From contig JAILMW010000024.1 in assembly GCA_024692235.1 (NCBI GenBank), forward strand, positions 1 through 64,000: a stretch of DNA of 64,000 nucleotides, in the 5' to 3' direction. The position numbers and the translations under genes are program-made. The DNA comes from Saccharofermentans sp. GTDB lineage: Bacteria > Bacillota > Clostridia > Saccharofermentanales > Saccharofermentanaceae. Positions 24,880 to 35,168 of this stretch are shown here, one piece after another (within the stretch, counting starts at the first letter, position 1; each line of letters starts with the position of its first letter). The notes under the pieces are model-generated. The model had not been told where the DNA came from. It did no database searches and was given only the letters and a program-made list of their open reading frames with translations.

Positions 24880-25863
24880 TTACAATGAGAGCACGTACTT
24901 CTCCACAAAGTCCACCCTGTCGAAGATCCTCGGCTTGAATGTTCCGCCCACACCTACCGATACGCCTTCTTCACGGTTGACGTATATGAGATTACCTCCG
25001 TCTCCTATAGCGGCATAGATCTCCCTTCCTTCGTGGGGGGCATACCACATATATCCGTAGCTCATGTTCCCGAAGCGTTCGCCAAGCTTTTGGTGAGGGG
25101 CGATCATATCGTCTATATATCCTTCCGATACGACTCTTCTTCCGGCGTACTCTCCCCGTTGCAGGACCAGCTGACCAATCTTTGCCATATCAGTTGCAGA
25201 AAAACAGATCCCCCAACCTGCCGTAACAGTACCTGTAGGGTCCGAATACCACTCATTCTTCCTCGGTGCCTTGTTCATCAGAAAGTCGAACTGATCCTCC
25301 TTGGAGCTGTCACCGTGAATGGTATGTTCAGGGATGCCTAAAGGCTTAAAAAGATCGTTGTTAGCGATATCTATGAGACTTTCTCCCGTGGCATTCTCGA
25401 TTATTCCCGCAAGGATCTGAATGCCTAGTGTCGTATACTTGAAGTCTCCCGTTATTCCCTTACGCCCCCCGAGGAAGTCAAGTGTAGTCATCGTCCAGTC
25501 CTCTGAAGTACAGATCTTCTTCCAGGGTTCAGACTTGAACTTATAAGGTGCAGTCATGGTTATAAGATGTCTTACAGTCACATCCTGTATCGTCTTCTCG
25601 CCTCTTTTGACCTGATAGTCAGGGAAGAATTCCAAGACCTTACTGTCAAGGCTTTCTATCGCGCCCTTATCCATCGCGATCCCCGTAAGGATCGACATAA
25701 CGCCCTTTGTAACAGAGTTAACGTTAACGGCATCTTCAGTCTTATAACCGTGCCAGTTATCTTCGTATACTGCCTTACCGTCTCTTATAAGGCAGATCTG
25801 ACAGATATTACTCTCGTTACCTTTGCTCTCTTCAACCAGTTTGTGAAGCTCTTGTCTGTTCAT
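24880..25863 (-). CDS. Serine hydrolase of the beta-lactamase (class C-like) family
   Basis: The 327-residue protein has the SxxK motif in VNSVTKGVMSILTG (Ser about 49), a middle KYTTLGIQILAGIIEN region for the tyrosine motif and a C-terminal IGDGGNLIYV. It has no signal peptide, so it is probably cytoplasmic and an esterase or peptidase-type enzyme rather than an antibiotic resistance protein. It is transcribed on its own or ahead of the histidine phosphatase gene (37-base gap). Confidence 0.85.
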   Translation of the reverse strand: MNRQELHKLVEESKGNESNICQICLIRDGKAVYEDNWHGYKTEDAVNVNSVTKGVMSILTGIAMDKGAIESLDSKVLEFFPDYQVKRGEKTIQDVTVRHLITMTAPYKFKSEPWKKICTSEDWTMTTLDFLGGRKGITGDFKYTTLGIQILAGIIENATGESLIDIANNDLFKPLGIPEHTIHGDSSKEDQFDFLMNKAPRKNEWYSDPTGTVTAGWGICFSATDMAKIGQLVLQRGEYAGRRVVSEGYIDDMIAPHQKLGERFGNMSYGYMWYAPHEGREIYAAIGDGGNLIYVNREEGVSVGVGGTFKPRIFDRVDFVEKYVLSL

Positions 25864-25969
25864 GTTTTACCTCGTCTTTATCTGGATTCGGACGTCCTGA
25901 AATAGAGACTAAGTTAATTAAAAATTGTTTTCAAGAACTTTTTTGGAAGAGTTTTTTATCCTATAGAAA

Positions 25970-25996
25970 AGCACTTATGTATACCACATAAGTGCT
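25970..25996 (-). terminator. Terminator at the end of the nitrogenase-like operon
   Basis: A perfect 11-bp stem, AGCACTTATGT and ACATAAGTGCT, with a 5-base loop is followed on the minus strand by TTTTCTAT. It follows the Rrf2 stop codon by a few bases and would close the transcript that begins near 34000. Confidence 0.9.
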
Positions 25997-26003
25997 CTTA
26001 ACG

Positions 26004-26426
26004 TCAGATGCTTATATTGCCGTCCCAGTCTATAAGGTCCTGAAGTGTCGTATAGTCGAGGACCCCGTTTATGGCCTTGTCGAGTTTGACCCACAAGGGA
26101 TAGCAAATACACTGTTCCCGTCTTCCGCAGTCACTTCCGACTTCGCTTACACAGTTGGAAGATGACAGGTCGTTCTCGATACATTTAAGTATCTCGCCAA
26201 CCGTATATTCCTTAGGATCCTTGGCCAGACGATATCCTCCGTTGGCGCCTCTGGCACTTATTACCTTCTTATTTCTCTGAAGATTGGATACGATATGCTC
26301 GAGATACTTCTCGGATATATCCTCCCTCCTGGCGACATCCTTGAGCCTTACATACTTATCGCCCTGGTACATGGAGAGGTCCACCATGAACTTCAGTGCA
26401 TTCTTTCCTTTTGTTGTTATAATCAT
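26004..26426 (-). CDS. Rrf2-family regulator at the end of the nitrogenase-like operon
   Basis: The 140-residue protein has MIITTKGKNALKFMVDLSMY, REDISEKYLEHIVSNL and the wing GANGGYRL. A Cys group (NCVSEVGSDCGRREQCIC) could bind an Fe-S cluster. It is distinct from the regulator at 23688. It is placed as the last gene of the nitrogenase-like operon and probably provides feedback on it or on Fe-S supply. It starts 24 bases after the preceding gene. Confidence 0.9.
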   Translation of the reverse strand: MIITTKGKNALKFMVDLSMYQGDKYVRLKDVARREDISEKYLEHIVSNLQRNKKVISARGANGGYRLAKDPKEYTVGEILKCIENDLSSSNCVSEVGSDCGRREQCICYPLWVKLDKAINGVLDYTTLQDLIDWDGNISI

Positions 26427-26450
26427 AGGATCTCTCCTTTCTTATGAGTC

Positions 26451-26873
26451 TTATCCTCTTAAGGATTCGTGATTATCGATCCTTTTGTAGTAGAAGGTTA
26501 TCTTATCGAGTGCTTCCTTTACTTCACACTCGACATCGAATACGGATATGACCTTCTTCTCGAATTGCTTTTGAGCCTGAAAGCCTATCTTCTTACATAC
26601 GACAGCCCTGCAGTCCGATATGAGCTCCACCTTGCCTGCCACATTACCCGGACCCTGACATCCGCCTCCGTTACCTCCGCATGACTTGGTGTCACATGAA
26701 GACGATGAGCAGGAATCCGCAGAAGCATCTTCAGCTTCGCCCGGTATATATTCTCTCTCTTCGGAGAGCACGACTTCGTCGCCTACTTCATAGATAAGAA
26801 ACTTGTTAACTTCTCCGAACTTAAGATCAACGATCTTTCCGTCGGAAGAGCCTATTGCGATCTTATAAGCCAC
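26451..26873 (-). CDS. NifX/NifB-C-type cofactor-carrier domain protein with a Cys-rich insert
   Basis: The 140-residue protein has the dinitrogenase iron-molybdenum cofactor biosynthesis fold: IAIGSSDGKIVDLKFGEVNKFLIYEV at the start and LISDCRAVVCKKIGFQAQKQFEKKVISVF later. Between them, at about residues 55-72, is a Cys/Ser/Gly-rich insert including SCSSSSCDTKSCGG, with at least five Cys. The family carries Fe-S precursor clusters between NifB and its targets. The insert is unusual and could hold metal. Confidence 0.88.
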   Translation of the reverse strand: MAYKIAIGSSDGKIVDLKFGEVNKFLIYEVGDEVVLSEEREYIPGEAEDASADSCSSSSCDTKSCGGNGGGCQGPGNVAGKVELISDCRAVVCKKIGFQAQKQFEKKVISVFDVECEVKEALDKITFYYKRIDNHESLRG

Positions 26874-26897
26874 TTTTAACCTCCGTATATCAGACTG

Positions 26898-26936
26898 ACC
26901 GCCTGCGATCTTGATGGGGGATAGATCACAGGCGGC
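26898..26936 (-). other. Intercistronic hairpin between the NifK-like and NifX-like genes
   Basis: ACCGCCTGCGATC and GATCACAGGCGG form a long stem with no U-tract, in the 80-base gap after the NifK-like gene. It may protect or process the mRNA rather than stop it. Confidence 0.5.
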
Positions 26937-26953
26937 AGTGGTTTTAAGTATTA

Positions 26954-28252
26954 TCAGTTGAATCTCTGTACAGCGACTGTATAGATATCCTCGATAAGTC
27001 TTATTCCGCCGGTATATCCTACGTAGAAGTCGTCGAATACAACCTTATCCTGGTGAGGCCATGAGACGTTAAGGAAGTTACCCTTAAGGCTCTCTGTTAC
27101 TTCTTTCTCATAGTACCCGCCAAGGACAAGAGGATAACCGTGGTAATCGTGAGTCTTGATCTCTTCGTGGATCTTATAACCGTCTGTCTCGAAGGATACA
27201 TCAGCCTCGATACCGAAGTTGAGCTTCTTGAACTCCTCTGTGATCTTATCTCTGTAGTTCTTGGGAGTATCGTCGGTTATGAACTGCTTAGCAGGTACAA
27301 GTCCTAAGTCATTTACAAGGAACTTTGTGATACCGAGTGAATACTGTGCATCTGCTACTACTGTGAACTGCTTGTTGATGACACGGTTCTCGAGGAAGAG
27401 ATCGGCATATCTTCCGATGAGGTAGTAGTAGTAATCCTCGTGCTCACTTATAACTGCTTCGACCTTATCCTTATCAACGCCTGCGAACTCACCTACTGCT
27501 CTTAAGAACTTGGAAGTCTCTGTAGCACCGATGGGAAGTGTAGGATAATGAAGATAAGGGATACCGAGCTTACGCTCCATCTTCTTCATGTTGCCAAGTC
27601 CAACCCAGGGAGATACGAGAAGATTGAACTGAGCCTTGGGGATCTTATTGATGTTCTCGATACCTCTCTTATAACCGAAGATGGTATTGGGAATAAGACC
27701 GAGCTCGGAGATGAGCTTCTCTAACTCCCTGATATTACCGAGCCAGAACAGATCCTGGTAAGGAACATCAGCCCAGATATTAACAAGGCCTTCGATTTTC
27801 TCATCGCTCTTCTTAAGGTACTGATCTACTATAGCATCGACTACCTGCTCGTGACCTTTGAAGTTATTGCCCTTGAATCCTGCAGTAGGAGCGTAGAGAA
27901 CGGGCTTTTCCGCATCCTCGTATCTGGATACGACTTCACCTGAGTCGTCACCTACGATCTCGGGGATACAACCGGTAAGTACTACGTAGAGGTCTGCGTC
28001 TATGACCTTCAGTGCATTCTCGATAGTTGAATCGAGCTTCTTTACTCCTCCGAATACAACGTCCTTCTCGTTGATACTCGTACAGGGAAAGATATTGGGA
28101 GAAAAGTATCCCGAACTTCCCGTATTCTCGGAGAGCTTCTGAGCGCAGCCGGGACCTGAGTGAAGGATGGGAAGCGCACGGTCGATCGCCTGTACGGTCT
28201 GCATGGCACCGAGTGCACACTTATATCTTTGTTTGTCCAATAATTTTGCCAT
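26954..28252 (-). CDS. Nitrogenase-like component 1, NifK-type beta subunit
   Basis: This 432-residue protein has the three P-cluster-type cysteines at C12 (YKCALGAMQTV), C36 (HSGPGC) and C95 (LTGCIPEIVGDD), with spacing (24, 59) close to NifK (25, 58). NEKDVVFGGVKKL is also typical. It is shorter than NifK. It starts 1 base after the NifD-like gene, so they are a translationally coupled pair. As part of a reductase fed by the NifH-like protein, it would pass electrons to the cluster in the partner subunit. It is not a chlorophyllide or F430 subunit by context, since no pigment or cofactor F430 genes are nearby. Confidence 0.85.
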   Translation of the reverse strand: MAKLLDKQRYKCALGAMQTVQAIDRALPILHSGPGCAQKLSENTGSSGYFSPNIFPCTSINEKDVVFGGVKKLDSTIENALKVIDADLYVVLTGCIPEIVGDDSGEVVSRYEDAEKPVLYAPTAGFKGNNFKGHEQVVDAIVDQYLKKSDEKIEGLVNIWADVPYQDLFWLGNIRELEKLISELGLIPNTIFGYKRGIENINKIPKAQFNLLVSPWVGLGNMKKMERKLGIPYLHYPTLPIGATETSKFLRAVGEFAGVDKDKVEAVISEHEDYYYYLIGRYADLFLENRVINKQFTVVADAQYSLGITKFLVNDLGLVPAKQFITDDTPKNYRDKITEEFKKLNFGIEADVSFETDGYKIHEEIKTHDYHGYPLVLGGYYEKEVTESLKGNFLNVSWPHQDKVVFDDFYVGYTGGIRLIEDIYTVAVQRFN

Positions 28253-28253
28253 C

Positions 28254-29720
28254 TTACTTCACCTCTTCAAGGAACTTATCTACGTTCTGCTGATACCACC
28301 AGTCTGTATAAGGGAGCTTGCTCCTCTTGGCAAGATTCTCCTCAAAGCTCCTGTTCTTTATTGCATCTACGATAGTCTTCGCAAACTCGAGAGTATGCTT
28401 ATAACCGAAGATCATGTACTCATCTGCTACATAGATAGCAGGAGTACCGTTCTTGATCGCCCATACGGTAGAACCGGGGTGACGTGAGAGGTACATATCA
28501 GGCTGATACTTATGAAGTATATTCATTACTTCGTAGTTCTGCTGATCTGCAACAGATGCCTCGAAGTCGATATCGTTTTCGAGAAGATACTTCATGGAAG
28601 GCGGTACGTCTCCGTTCTCGTACTTCTTGTCGTAGTGCCATGCAAGTGCCCATACTACCTTGATACCAAGCTCGGTAAGAACACGGGATACCTCGAAAGT
28701 ATAACCGGGACCCATTCCGAGTACTGCAGTAAGGCCCTGAAGTTCCTTCTTGACTTCCTCGATCTGAGGCATATAGATAGCACGCTGCTCGGCAATATAT
28801 TCTTCGACCTTCTCGGATCTTCCCGTTACCTTACCGATCTCGCGGAGCCATGCTTCGAATCCTTCGATACCGCACTGGTTAATACTTCTTACATAAGGTA
28901 CGCCGTACTTTTCCTCCAAAGCATTACCTAAGTAGTTACCGAGTGTACCGCAGATACATGTGGTAGCGATGCTCTCGGAAAGATGAGAAAGCTCCTCTAC
29001 CGTGGAATTACAGTATAAGAATACGGGCTCAAGATCGAATCTCTTGAAGATCTCGATAATCTCGGGGCGAGCGCTCTCGAAGAAGTTCTTGAAGTTGATC
29101 TTATTAGTCTTAACGCCTTCTCTGGGGGGCTGAACGATGCTCTGAAGAACTGCGTGGTCAGAGATATCGAATCCCGTAGCCCAGATCCTGGACTTGAAGC
29201 CTTCGCAGTGAACTGCAACGATGGGTACATCGATCTCGGGCTTTACTTCATCAACGATACTGTCGATATCCTCACCGATGATACCCGTTGCACATGAGCT
29301 TGATACGAAGATAGCCTTGGGATGATATCTGTTATACACTTCGAGGATGACCTTACGAAGTGACTCGGTAGAACCGAAGATTGTGTCATTCTCGTTCATG
29401 TCAGTTCCGACATAGACAGTGTCACTTGTAACACCTCTTTTCTTACTCATTACCTTGGACATGTAATAAGCGCCGGCTGCTGCTACGGAGCATCCTGCAG
29501 GACCGTGATGGATAAGAGCAACATCGCGGATACCGCAAAGCTGACCCAATGCGCAGGATGAAAGACATGTACTTGACTGTGAGAAACATCTGGAGCAACC
29601 CTTGAGAGTACCGCACTCACTCTGAGTTGCAAGATCCTTAAGCGTTCCTACATAACCTGTAATGGAACCGATCCTGTTCTCTCTTGTGGCTACATTTGAA
29701 TTATTAAGATTAATCGGCAT
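28254..29720 (-). CDS. Nitrogenase-like component 1, NifD-type alpha subunit
   Basis: In this 488-residue protein P-cluster-type cysteines are C52 or C56, C77 (HHGPAGC) and C143 (SSSCATGIIGED). The 77-143 spacing of 66 equals NifD 88-154. C257 (ATTCICGTLGNYLGNALEEKYG) falls where NifD has its FeMo-cofactor Cys 275. In my short manual comparison the cofactor His 442 position reads Ala (YVADEY), which needs a proper alignment. An N-terminal run of extra Cys (36, 42, 45, 52, 56, 62) is notable. It is probably the active-site subunit of an organosulfur reductase rather than a dinitrogenase. Confidence 0.85.
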   Translation of the reverse strand: MPINLNNSNVATRENRIGSITGYVGTLKDLATQSECGTLKGCSRCFSQSSTCLSSCALGQLCGIRDVALIHHGPAGCSVAAAGAYYMSKVMSKKRGVTSDTVYVGTDMNENDTIFGSTESLRKVILEVYNRYHPKAIFVSSSCATGIIGEDIDSIVDEVKPEIDVPIVAVHCEGFKSRIWATGFDISDHAVLQSIVQPPREGVKTNKINFKNFFESARPEIIEIFKRFDLEPVFLYCNSTVEELSHLSESIATTCICGTLGNYLGNALEEKYGVPYVRSINQCGIEGFEAWLREIGKVTGRSEKVEEYIAEQRAIYMPQIEEVKKELQGLTAVLGMGPGYTFEVSRVLTELGIKVVWALAWHYDKKYENGDVPPSMKYLLENDIDFEASVADQQNYEVMNILHKYQPDMYLSRHPGSTVWAIKNGTPAIYVADEYMIFGYKHTLEFAKTIVDAIKNRSFEENLAKRSKLPYTDWWYQQNVDKFLEEVK

Positions 29721-29738
29721 TTTATTATTATCTCCTGA

Positions 29739-30731
29739 TCAGTTGAAATCCTCATTAAAGAGATTAGTTGAGAGGTAACGAAGACCCGTATCGGGAAGGA
29801 CTGCTACGATCGTCTTACCCTTGTTCTCGGGTCTCTTCGCAAGCTCTACCGCAGTATGGATAGCAGCACCCGAAGATGTACCTACAAGGATACCGTCGGA
29901 CTTAGCAGCTGCTCTTGCAGCCTTATAAGCATCGATAGTCTCTACTTCGAACTTCTCATCGTATATATTGAGGTTCATCGTAGACGGGATACGCTCGGCA
30001 GGTATCCCGTCGAAAGGATGAACTCCCGTGATCTCCTCCGGTGCGGGGTTAGCCTCACTGGGAAGAGAGTCAGGGCCGGGTTGGATAGCAACAACCTTTA
30101 TGTCAGGGTTCTTGCTCTTTAAGTACTTACCGGTACCGGATACGGTTCCGCCTGTACCTACGTTTGCTACAAGGATATCAACTTTTCCGTCCGTGTCGTT
30201 CCAGATCTCGGGACCTGTTGTCCTCTCGTGAACGCCGGGATTAGCAGGATTGGAACACTGATCAACGAAGAAGATATTCTCTTCCTTATCAAGGACCTGT
30301 TCCTTCAATGCCTTGATAGCAGCAACGAAGTCACCGTTAGTCTCGGCAAGCGCCTTAGCAACAACAGGCTCCTCGGAGAGCTTTATCGTCTCTCCGCCAA
30401 ATGCATGGATAACCTGGAATCTCTCCTCACTTACCTGATCCTGGATATAAACTCTGAACTTATATCCCTTAGCTGCAGCGATAGCAGCAAGTCCGATACC
30501 CGTATTACCTGAAGTTGTCTCAACAACTGTGTAGCCGGGCTTAAGATCGCCATTTTTCTCTGCCTCCTCGATCATTGCCAGTGCAATACGATCCTTGACA
30601 CTCTGGTTGGGGTTAAAGTATTCAAGCTTAACTATTACCTTAGCCTCAAGTCCCAATTTCTTCTCAAGACCCGTAAGTTCGAGAAGAGGTGTCTTACCTA
30701 CCAGTTCCGCGATAGATCTGTTGATACCCAT
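29739..30731 (-). CDS. cysK: Cysteine synthase inside the nitrogenase-like operon
   Basis: The 330-residue PLP enzyme ([38 protein letters not shown]) is a close paralog of the 20727 protein. It lies between the NifH-like and NifD-like genes with gaps of 18 and 23 bases, so it is a true operon member. In this position it would catch the sulfide or thiol released by the reductase and fix it on O-acetylserine. ATTTCTCC on the other strand (GGAGAAAT) gives the ribosome binding site. Confidence 0.9.
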   Translation of the reverse strand: MGINRSIAELVGKTPLLELTGLEKKLGLEAKVIVKLEYFNPNQSVKDRIALAMIEEAEKNGDLKPGYTVVETTSGNTGIGLAAIAAAKGYKFRVYIQDQVSEERFQVIHAFGGETIKLSEEPVVAKALAETNGDFVAAIKALKEQVLDKEENIFFVDQCSNPANPGVHERTTGPEIWNDTDGKVDILVANVGTGGTVSGTGKYLKSKNPDIKVVAIQPGPDSLPSEANPAPEEITGVHPFDGIPAERIPSTMNLNIYDEKFEVETIDAYKAARAAAKSDGILVGTSSGAAIHTAVELAKRPENKGKTIVAVLPDTGLRYLSTNLFNEDFN

Positions 30732-30754
30732 AAGCCATTATTTCTCCTTTGTAA

Positions 30755-31968
<1,214 letters not shown>

Positions 31969-31976
<8 letters not shown>

Positions 31977-32841
31977 GGGAGAAAGTCTCCTTTGCGTTAA
32001 GCCTTCTCTGATAGATCTGATCACCGAATTCGCTCTTCCCCGGGACTCCTACCGCATCTGCTCGGCAGTGCTGGCAATGTCTGAATACATCTATATACTT
32101 GGAAGCCTTAAGTCTTGCGCCTTCGATATCCTTACAGGTCGGAGCAGTCTGATCCTTGAGTTCATGCTGAGGGATAAGGGGAATGATATTGTATATCTTT
32201 GCTCCTGCGGCGCTTACGGCCTTGGCGATATCTTCGATATGCTCACCGTTGATATCCGGAACAAGTACCGTATTGACCTTAACCGTGATACCTGCCGCAG
32301 CAACTTTCTTTATACCTTCAAGCTGATTCTCGATAAGGATCTTCGCGCCTTCCTCACCTTCTATCTTCTTACCGTGATAGATAATGAAGGTATTAAGCTT
32401 AGCTTCTATCTTAGGATCTATAGCATTGACTGTTACTGTCAGTGAATCGATCCCCACGTCGATGACATCCTGTGCACGCTCGTTAAGCAAGAGGCCGTTA
32501 GTGCTCATGCACTTGATAAGATCCGGATACTTCTCCTTTATGATCCTGAATGTATTGAATGCATTGTCGGATGCGAGAGTGTCACCGGGACCTGCTATAC
32601 CTGCCACCTTGATGTCGGGGCAGATATCCAGAGCCTTGCCTACGATCTCGGAAGCCTCCTCGGGAGTCAGTATCTTGGATGTGACTCCCGGGCGCTCTTC
32701 GACATCGTTTATTGTGCGGTCACAAAATCTGCAGGCGATATTACATCCGGGGCTTACCGGCAGATGGATCCTGCCTGCGTTATTCTTATGTCCTCCGAAG
32801 CAGGGATGAGAATTCTGAAGATCTTTGTATGTATTACTCAT
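31969..32841 (-). CDS. nifB: NifB-family radical SAM protein
   Basis: The 290-residue protein has HPCFGGHKNNAGRIHLPVSPGC at 12-33 and the radical-SAM triad C33-x3-C37-x2-C40 (GCNIACRFC), plus ERPGVTS. The end has FRHCQHCRADAVG, which matches the C-terminal Cys pair of NifB. It lacks the fused NifX domain; that function is provided by the next gene. NifB makes the carbide-containing 8Fe cluster core. Its presence implies the reductase uses a NifB-type cluster. Confidence 0.92.
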
Positions 32842-32862
32842 GTTCAGAATCTCATCTCTTCC

Positions 32863-33798
32863 TTATGAATTGAACAGAGGAGTAGACAGATATCTGTCAC
32901 CTGAGTCAGGGAGCAATGCTACGATCGTCTTACCCTTGTTCTCTGGTCTCTTTGCAAGGATCTGCGCTGCCTTAAGTGCTGCACCGGAAGAGATACCTAC
33001 GAGGATACCCTCTGATACTGCAAATGCCTTACCCTCTGCGAAAGCATCTTCGTTATCGATAGCGATAACTTCGTCATATACCTTTGTATTAAGAACATCG
33101 GGAACAAATCCTGCACCGATACCCTGGATCTTATGTGCGCCTGCCTTACCTGTGGAAAGGACTGCACTTGTTGCAGGCTCTACTGCTACTACCTTTACGT
33201 TAGGATTCTGAGACTTTAAGTACTCACCTACACCGGTGATAGTTCCGCCTGTACCTACACCTGCTACGAAGATGTCTACCTTACCGTCTGTCTGCTGCCA
33301 GATCTCGGGGCCTGTTGTCTCCTTATGTACCTGGGGGTTAGCGGGATTAACGAACTGTCCGAGGATAACGGAACCCTCGATCTCCTTATTAAGTTCCTCT
33401 GCCTTTGCGATAGCACCCTTCATTCCCTTAGCGCCTTCTGTAAGGACAAGATCTGCGCCGTATGCCTTAAGAAGATTTCTTCTCTCAACGCTCATCGTGT
33501 CGGGAAGTGTAAGGATAGCCTTATAACCTTTTGCCGTTGCTACAGCTGCAAGACCGATACCCGTGTTACCGCTTGTAGGCTCGATGATAGTTGCGCCGGG
33601 CTTAAGAAGTCCCTTTGCCTCGGCGTCCTCGATCATTGCGAGTGCGATACGGTCCTTAACGGATCCTGCGGGATTTAAGTACTCGAGCTTTGCAAGTACT
33701 GTTGCATCTGTGATCTCTCTTTTCTGTGAATACTTATTCAGCTTAAGAATAGGTGTGTTGCCGATAAGTTCCAGTGCGCTTTCTTTAATGTTTGCCAT
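32863..33798 (-). CDS. cysK: Cysteine synthase, first gene of the nitrogenase-like operon
   Basis: The 311-residue PLP enzyme has [41 protein letters not shown] and GISSGAA. It is the most typical CysK of the four in this window. I start it at the ATG at 33798, with GGAGG nine bases upstream. The gene follows a Cys-rich leader ORF and attenuator, so cysteine shortage would raise expression of this gene and the nitrogenase-like genes behind it. It is 21 bases from nifB. Confidence 0.93.
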   Translation of the reverse strand: MANIKESALELIGNTPILKLNKYSQKREITDATVLAKLEYLNPAGSVKDRIALAMIEDAEAKGLLKPGATIIEPTSGNTGIGLAAVATAKGYKAILTLPDTMSVERRNLLKAYGADLVLTEGAKGMKGAIAKAEELNKEIEGSVILGQFVNPANPQVHKETTGPEIWQQTDGKVDIFVAGVGTGGTITGVGEYLKSQNPNVKVVAVEPATSAVLSTGKAGAHKIQGIGAGFVPDVLNTKVYDEVIAIDNEDAFAEGKAFAVSEGILVGISSGAALKAAQILAKRPENKGKTIVALLPDSGDRYLSTPLFNS

Positions 33799-33824
33799 AA
33801 TGTTCATCCTCCGATTTTGGTTAT

Positions 33825-33857
33825 AAAAAACAGCCGTCACGGTTTTGTGACAGCTGT
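33825..33857 (-). terminator. Attenuator terminator of the cysK/nitrogenase-like operon
   Basis: ACAGCTGTCAC and GTGACGGCTGT (one G-U) form an 11-bp stem followed by TTTTTTAT on the minus strand, upstream of cysK and downstream of the leader ORF. TACAGC in its 5' arm can pair with GCTGTA inside the leader ORF as a weak competing helix. Confidence 0.85.
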
Positions 33858-33890
33858 AAGTTATCTAAGTTCAGTTATCATCAAAACACA

Positions 33891-33965
33891 TTAAGTCTTA
33901 TGTCTGCTACAGCGACACATCAACATTCGCATACACATGCCTCTACACATTAGTCTCTTGTTCAT
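33891..33965 (-). CDS. Cysteine-rich leader peptide of the cysK/nitrogenase-like operon (24 aa)
   Basis: An ATG at 33965 is preceded by AAAGGAGG at nine bases, one of the best ribosome binding sites in the window. The 24 codons hold four TGT (codons 7, 11, 17, 19) and five internal Met. RLMCRGMC, MCRCSRHK and a TAA end are seen. The strong site upstream of a tiny Cys-rich frame and ahead of a terminator is what a leader peptide should look like. It lacks the MCCRM block of the other three. Confidence 0.78.
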   Translation of the reverse strand: MNKRLMCRGMCMRMLMCRCSRHKT

Positions 33966-33980
33966 AGTCGCTTACCTCCT

Positions 33981-34013
33981 TTGCATTAACCTACTGGTTT
34001 GATAGTCCAATAG
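33981..34013 (-). promoter_or_regulatory. Candidate promoter/operator of the cysK/nitrogenase-like operon
   Basis: A dyad with CTATTGG and CCAGTAG arms (33991-34013) overlaps TTGGAC (34005-34010), a possible -35 box. The -10 box about 16 bases on (TAATGC) is weak. The half-sites resemble the operator of the other sulfur promoters, but the spacing differs. Confidence 0.45.
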
Positions 34014-34076
34014 TAACATAACCCACCGTCTTAGGGGAATTCCGCGAGAGTTATCACCTGTGATAAGTTTTACTTA

Positions 34077-34508
34077 TCACTCGATAAACCCCTGTTTCTC
34101 GTAGTATCCTTCATTGTGGAATATGGCGTAGGATGTCTTCATCCTTCTAAAGCCCCAGTGTTCGTAGAGTCCTATATGCCTGGGGTGCGTATATAAGGTC
34201 ACGGTACAGCCCTTGACTCTCTTTAATATCTCGTCGATGATGACCTTGCCGATCCCTTGACCTCTGTACTCGTCCCGAACTGCGATATTATAGATCGACG
34301 CATGTGTTATGCCGTCTGATATGGCTCTTCCCACACCGACGATCTTATCTTCGTATCTTAAGAAGACAGTCACATAGCTGTTCCTGAATACCTTCTCCTG
34401 AGTAGGAGTATCAAGGTCGCTTAATCCGTAGAAATTAAGTATGTGATTTACTTCTTCAAAGTCTACTTCATCGCAGTTATCTATTACTTCAAGGTCTTTT
34501 ATATTCAT
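34077..34508 (-). CDS. GNAT-family N-acetyltransferase
   Basis: The 143-residue cytoplasmic protein has IYNIAVRDEYRGQGIGKVIIDEILKRVKG, the acetyl-CoA-binding signature, and YEHWGFRRM. The acceptor is unknown. It overlaps the ABC ATPase gene by 4 bases, so it belongs to that operon. A possible terminator follows (GTGATAAG and CTTATCAC around a 5-base loop at 34059-34079), but it lacks a U-tract. Confidence 0.9.
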   Translation of the reverse strand: MNIKDLEVIDNCDEVDFEEVNHILNFYGLSDLDTPTQEKVFRNSYVTVFLRYEDKIVGVGRAISDGITHASIYNIAVRDEYRGQGIGKVIIDEILKRVKGCTVTLYTHPRHIGLYEHWGFRRMKTSYAIFHNEGYYEKQGFIE

Positions 34509-35164
34509 ACCGCTTCCCTCTCCAGATCCTTAACGATATCAGCAAAGGCAGATGCTTCCTCTTCATGGGAACTTATTATGACGGTACTGCCCTTATCACT
34601 CATCATCCTAAGAAGCCTTAAGACACTTCTTACATTATTCCTGTCCAGGTTCGCCGTAGGCTCGTCCATGATCACTACATCCGGACTCATGACAAGAGCT
34701 CTTGCAACCGCTGCTCTTTTGATCTCTCCTCCGGACATCTCCGAAGGATAAGAACCTTTAAGGTCACTTAATCCCAGGATATCTAAGATCTCATCGTACC
34801 TTTGTGAATCGAATTCCTTATCGCTTCTGTTGATCTCATATGTGAGCTTAATATTGTCTTCCATCGTAAGATAAGGGATAAGATCAGAGTCCTGCGTTAC
34901 GATGCCTAAGTGTGCATTTCGTAAAGACGAGAGCTTACCTTCTTCAAGGGATGTGATCTCATTATCTCCTATGAAGACTTTACCTGAGGTAGGGCGAATG
35001 AGCCCTGATATGATCCCGAGAAGAGTGCTCTTTCCTACTCCGCTGTCTCCCTTTATCACGACGAATTTCCCGGAAGGAAGTTCGAAGCTTATGTTATCAA
35101 GGACAGTAAAGCTCCTTCTGCCTCTCTTATATTCCTTGCTGATATCTTCAAGTCTTATGTTCAT
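34505..35164 (-). CDS. ABC transporter ATPase (LolD/MacB type)
   Basis: This 219-residue ATPase has Walker A GDSGVGKST, a Q-loop VTQDSDLI, the signature MSGGEIKRAAVARAL and Walker B VVIMDEPTANLD. It pairs with the FtsX-like permease encoded 4 bases upstream. Such pairs act in mechanotransmission or export of lipoproteins and peptides rather than import. It overlaps the GNAT gene. Confidence 0.92.
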   Translation of the reverse strand: MNIRLEDISKEYKRGRRSFTVLDNISFELPSGKFVVIKGDSGVGKSTLLGIISGLIRPTSGKVFIGDNEITSLEEGKLSSLRNAHLGIVTQDSDLIPYLTMEDNIKLTYEINRSDKEFDSQRYDEILDILGLSDLKGSYPSEMSGGEIKRAAVARALVMSPDVVIMDEPTANLDRNNVRSVLRLLRMMSDKGSTVIISSHEEEASAFADIVKDLEREAV

Positions 35165-35168
35165 ATAT

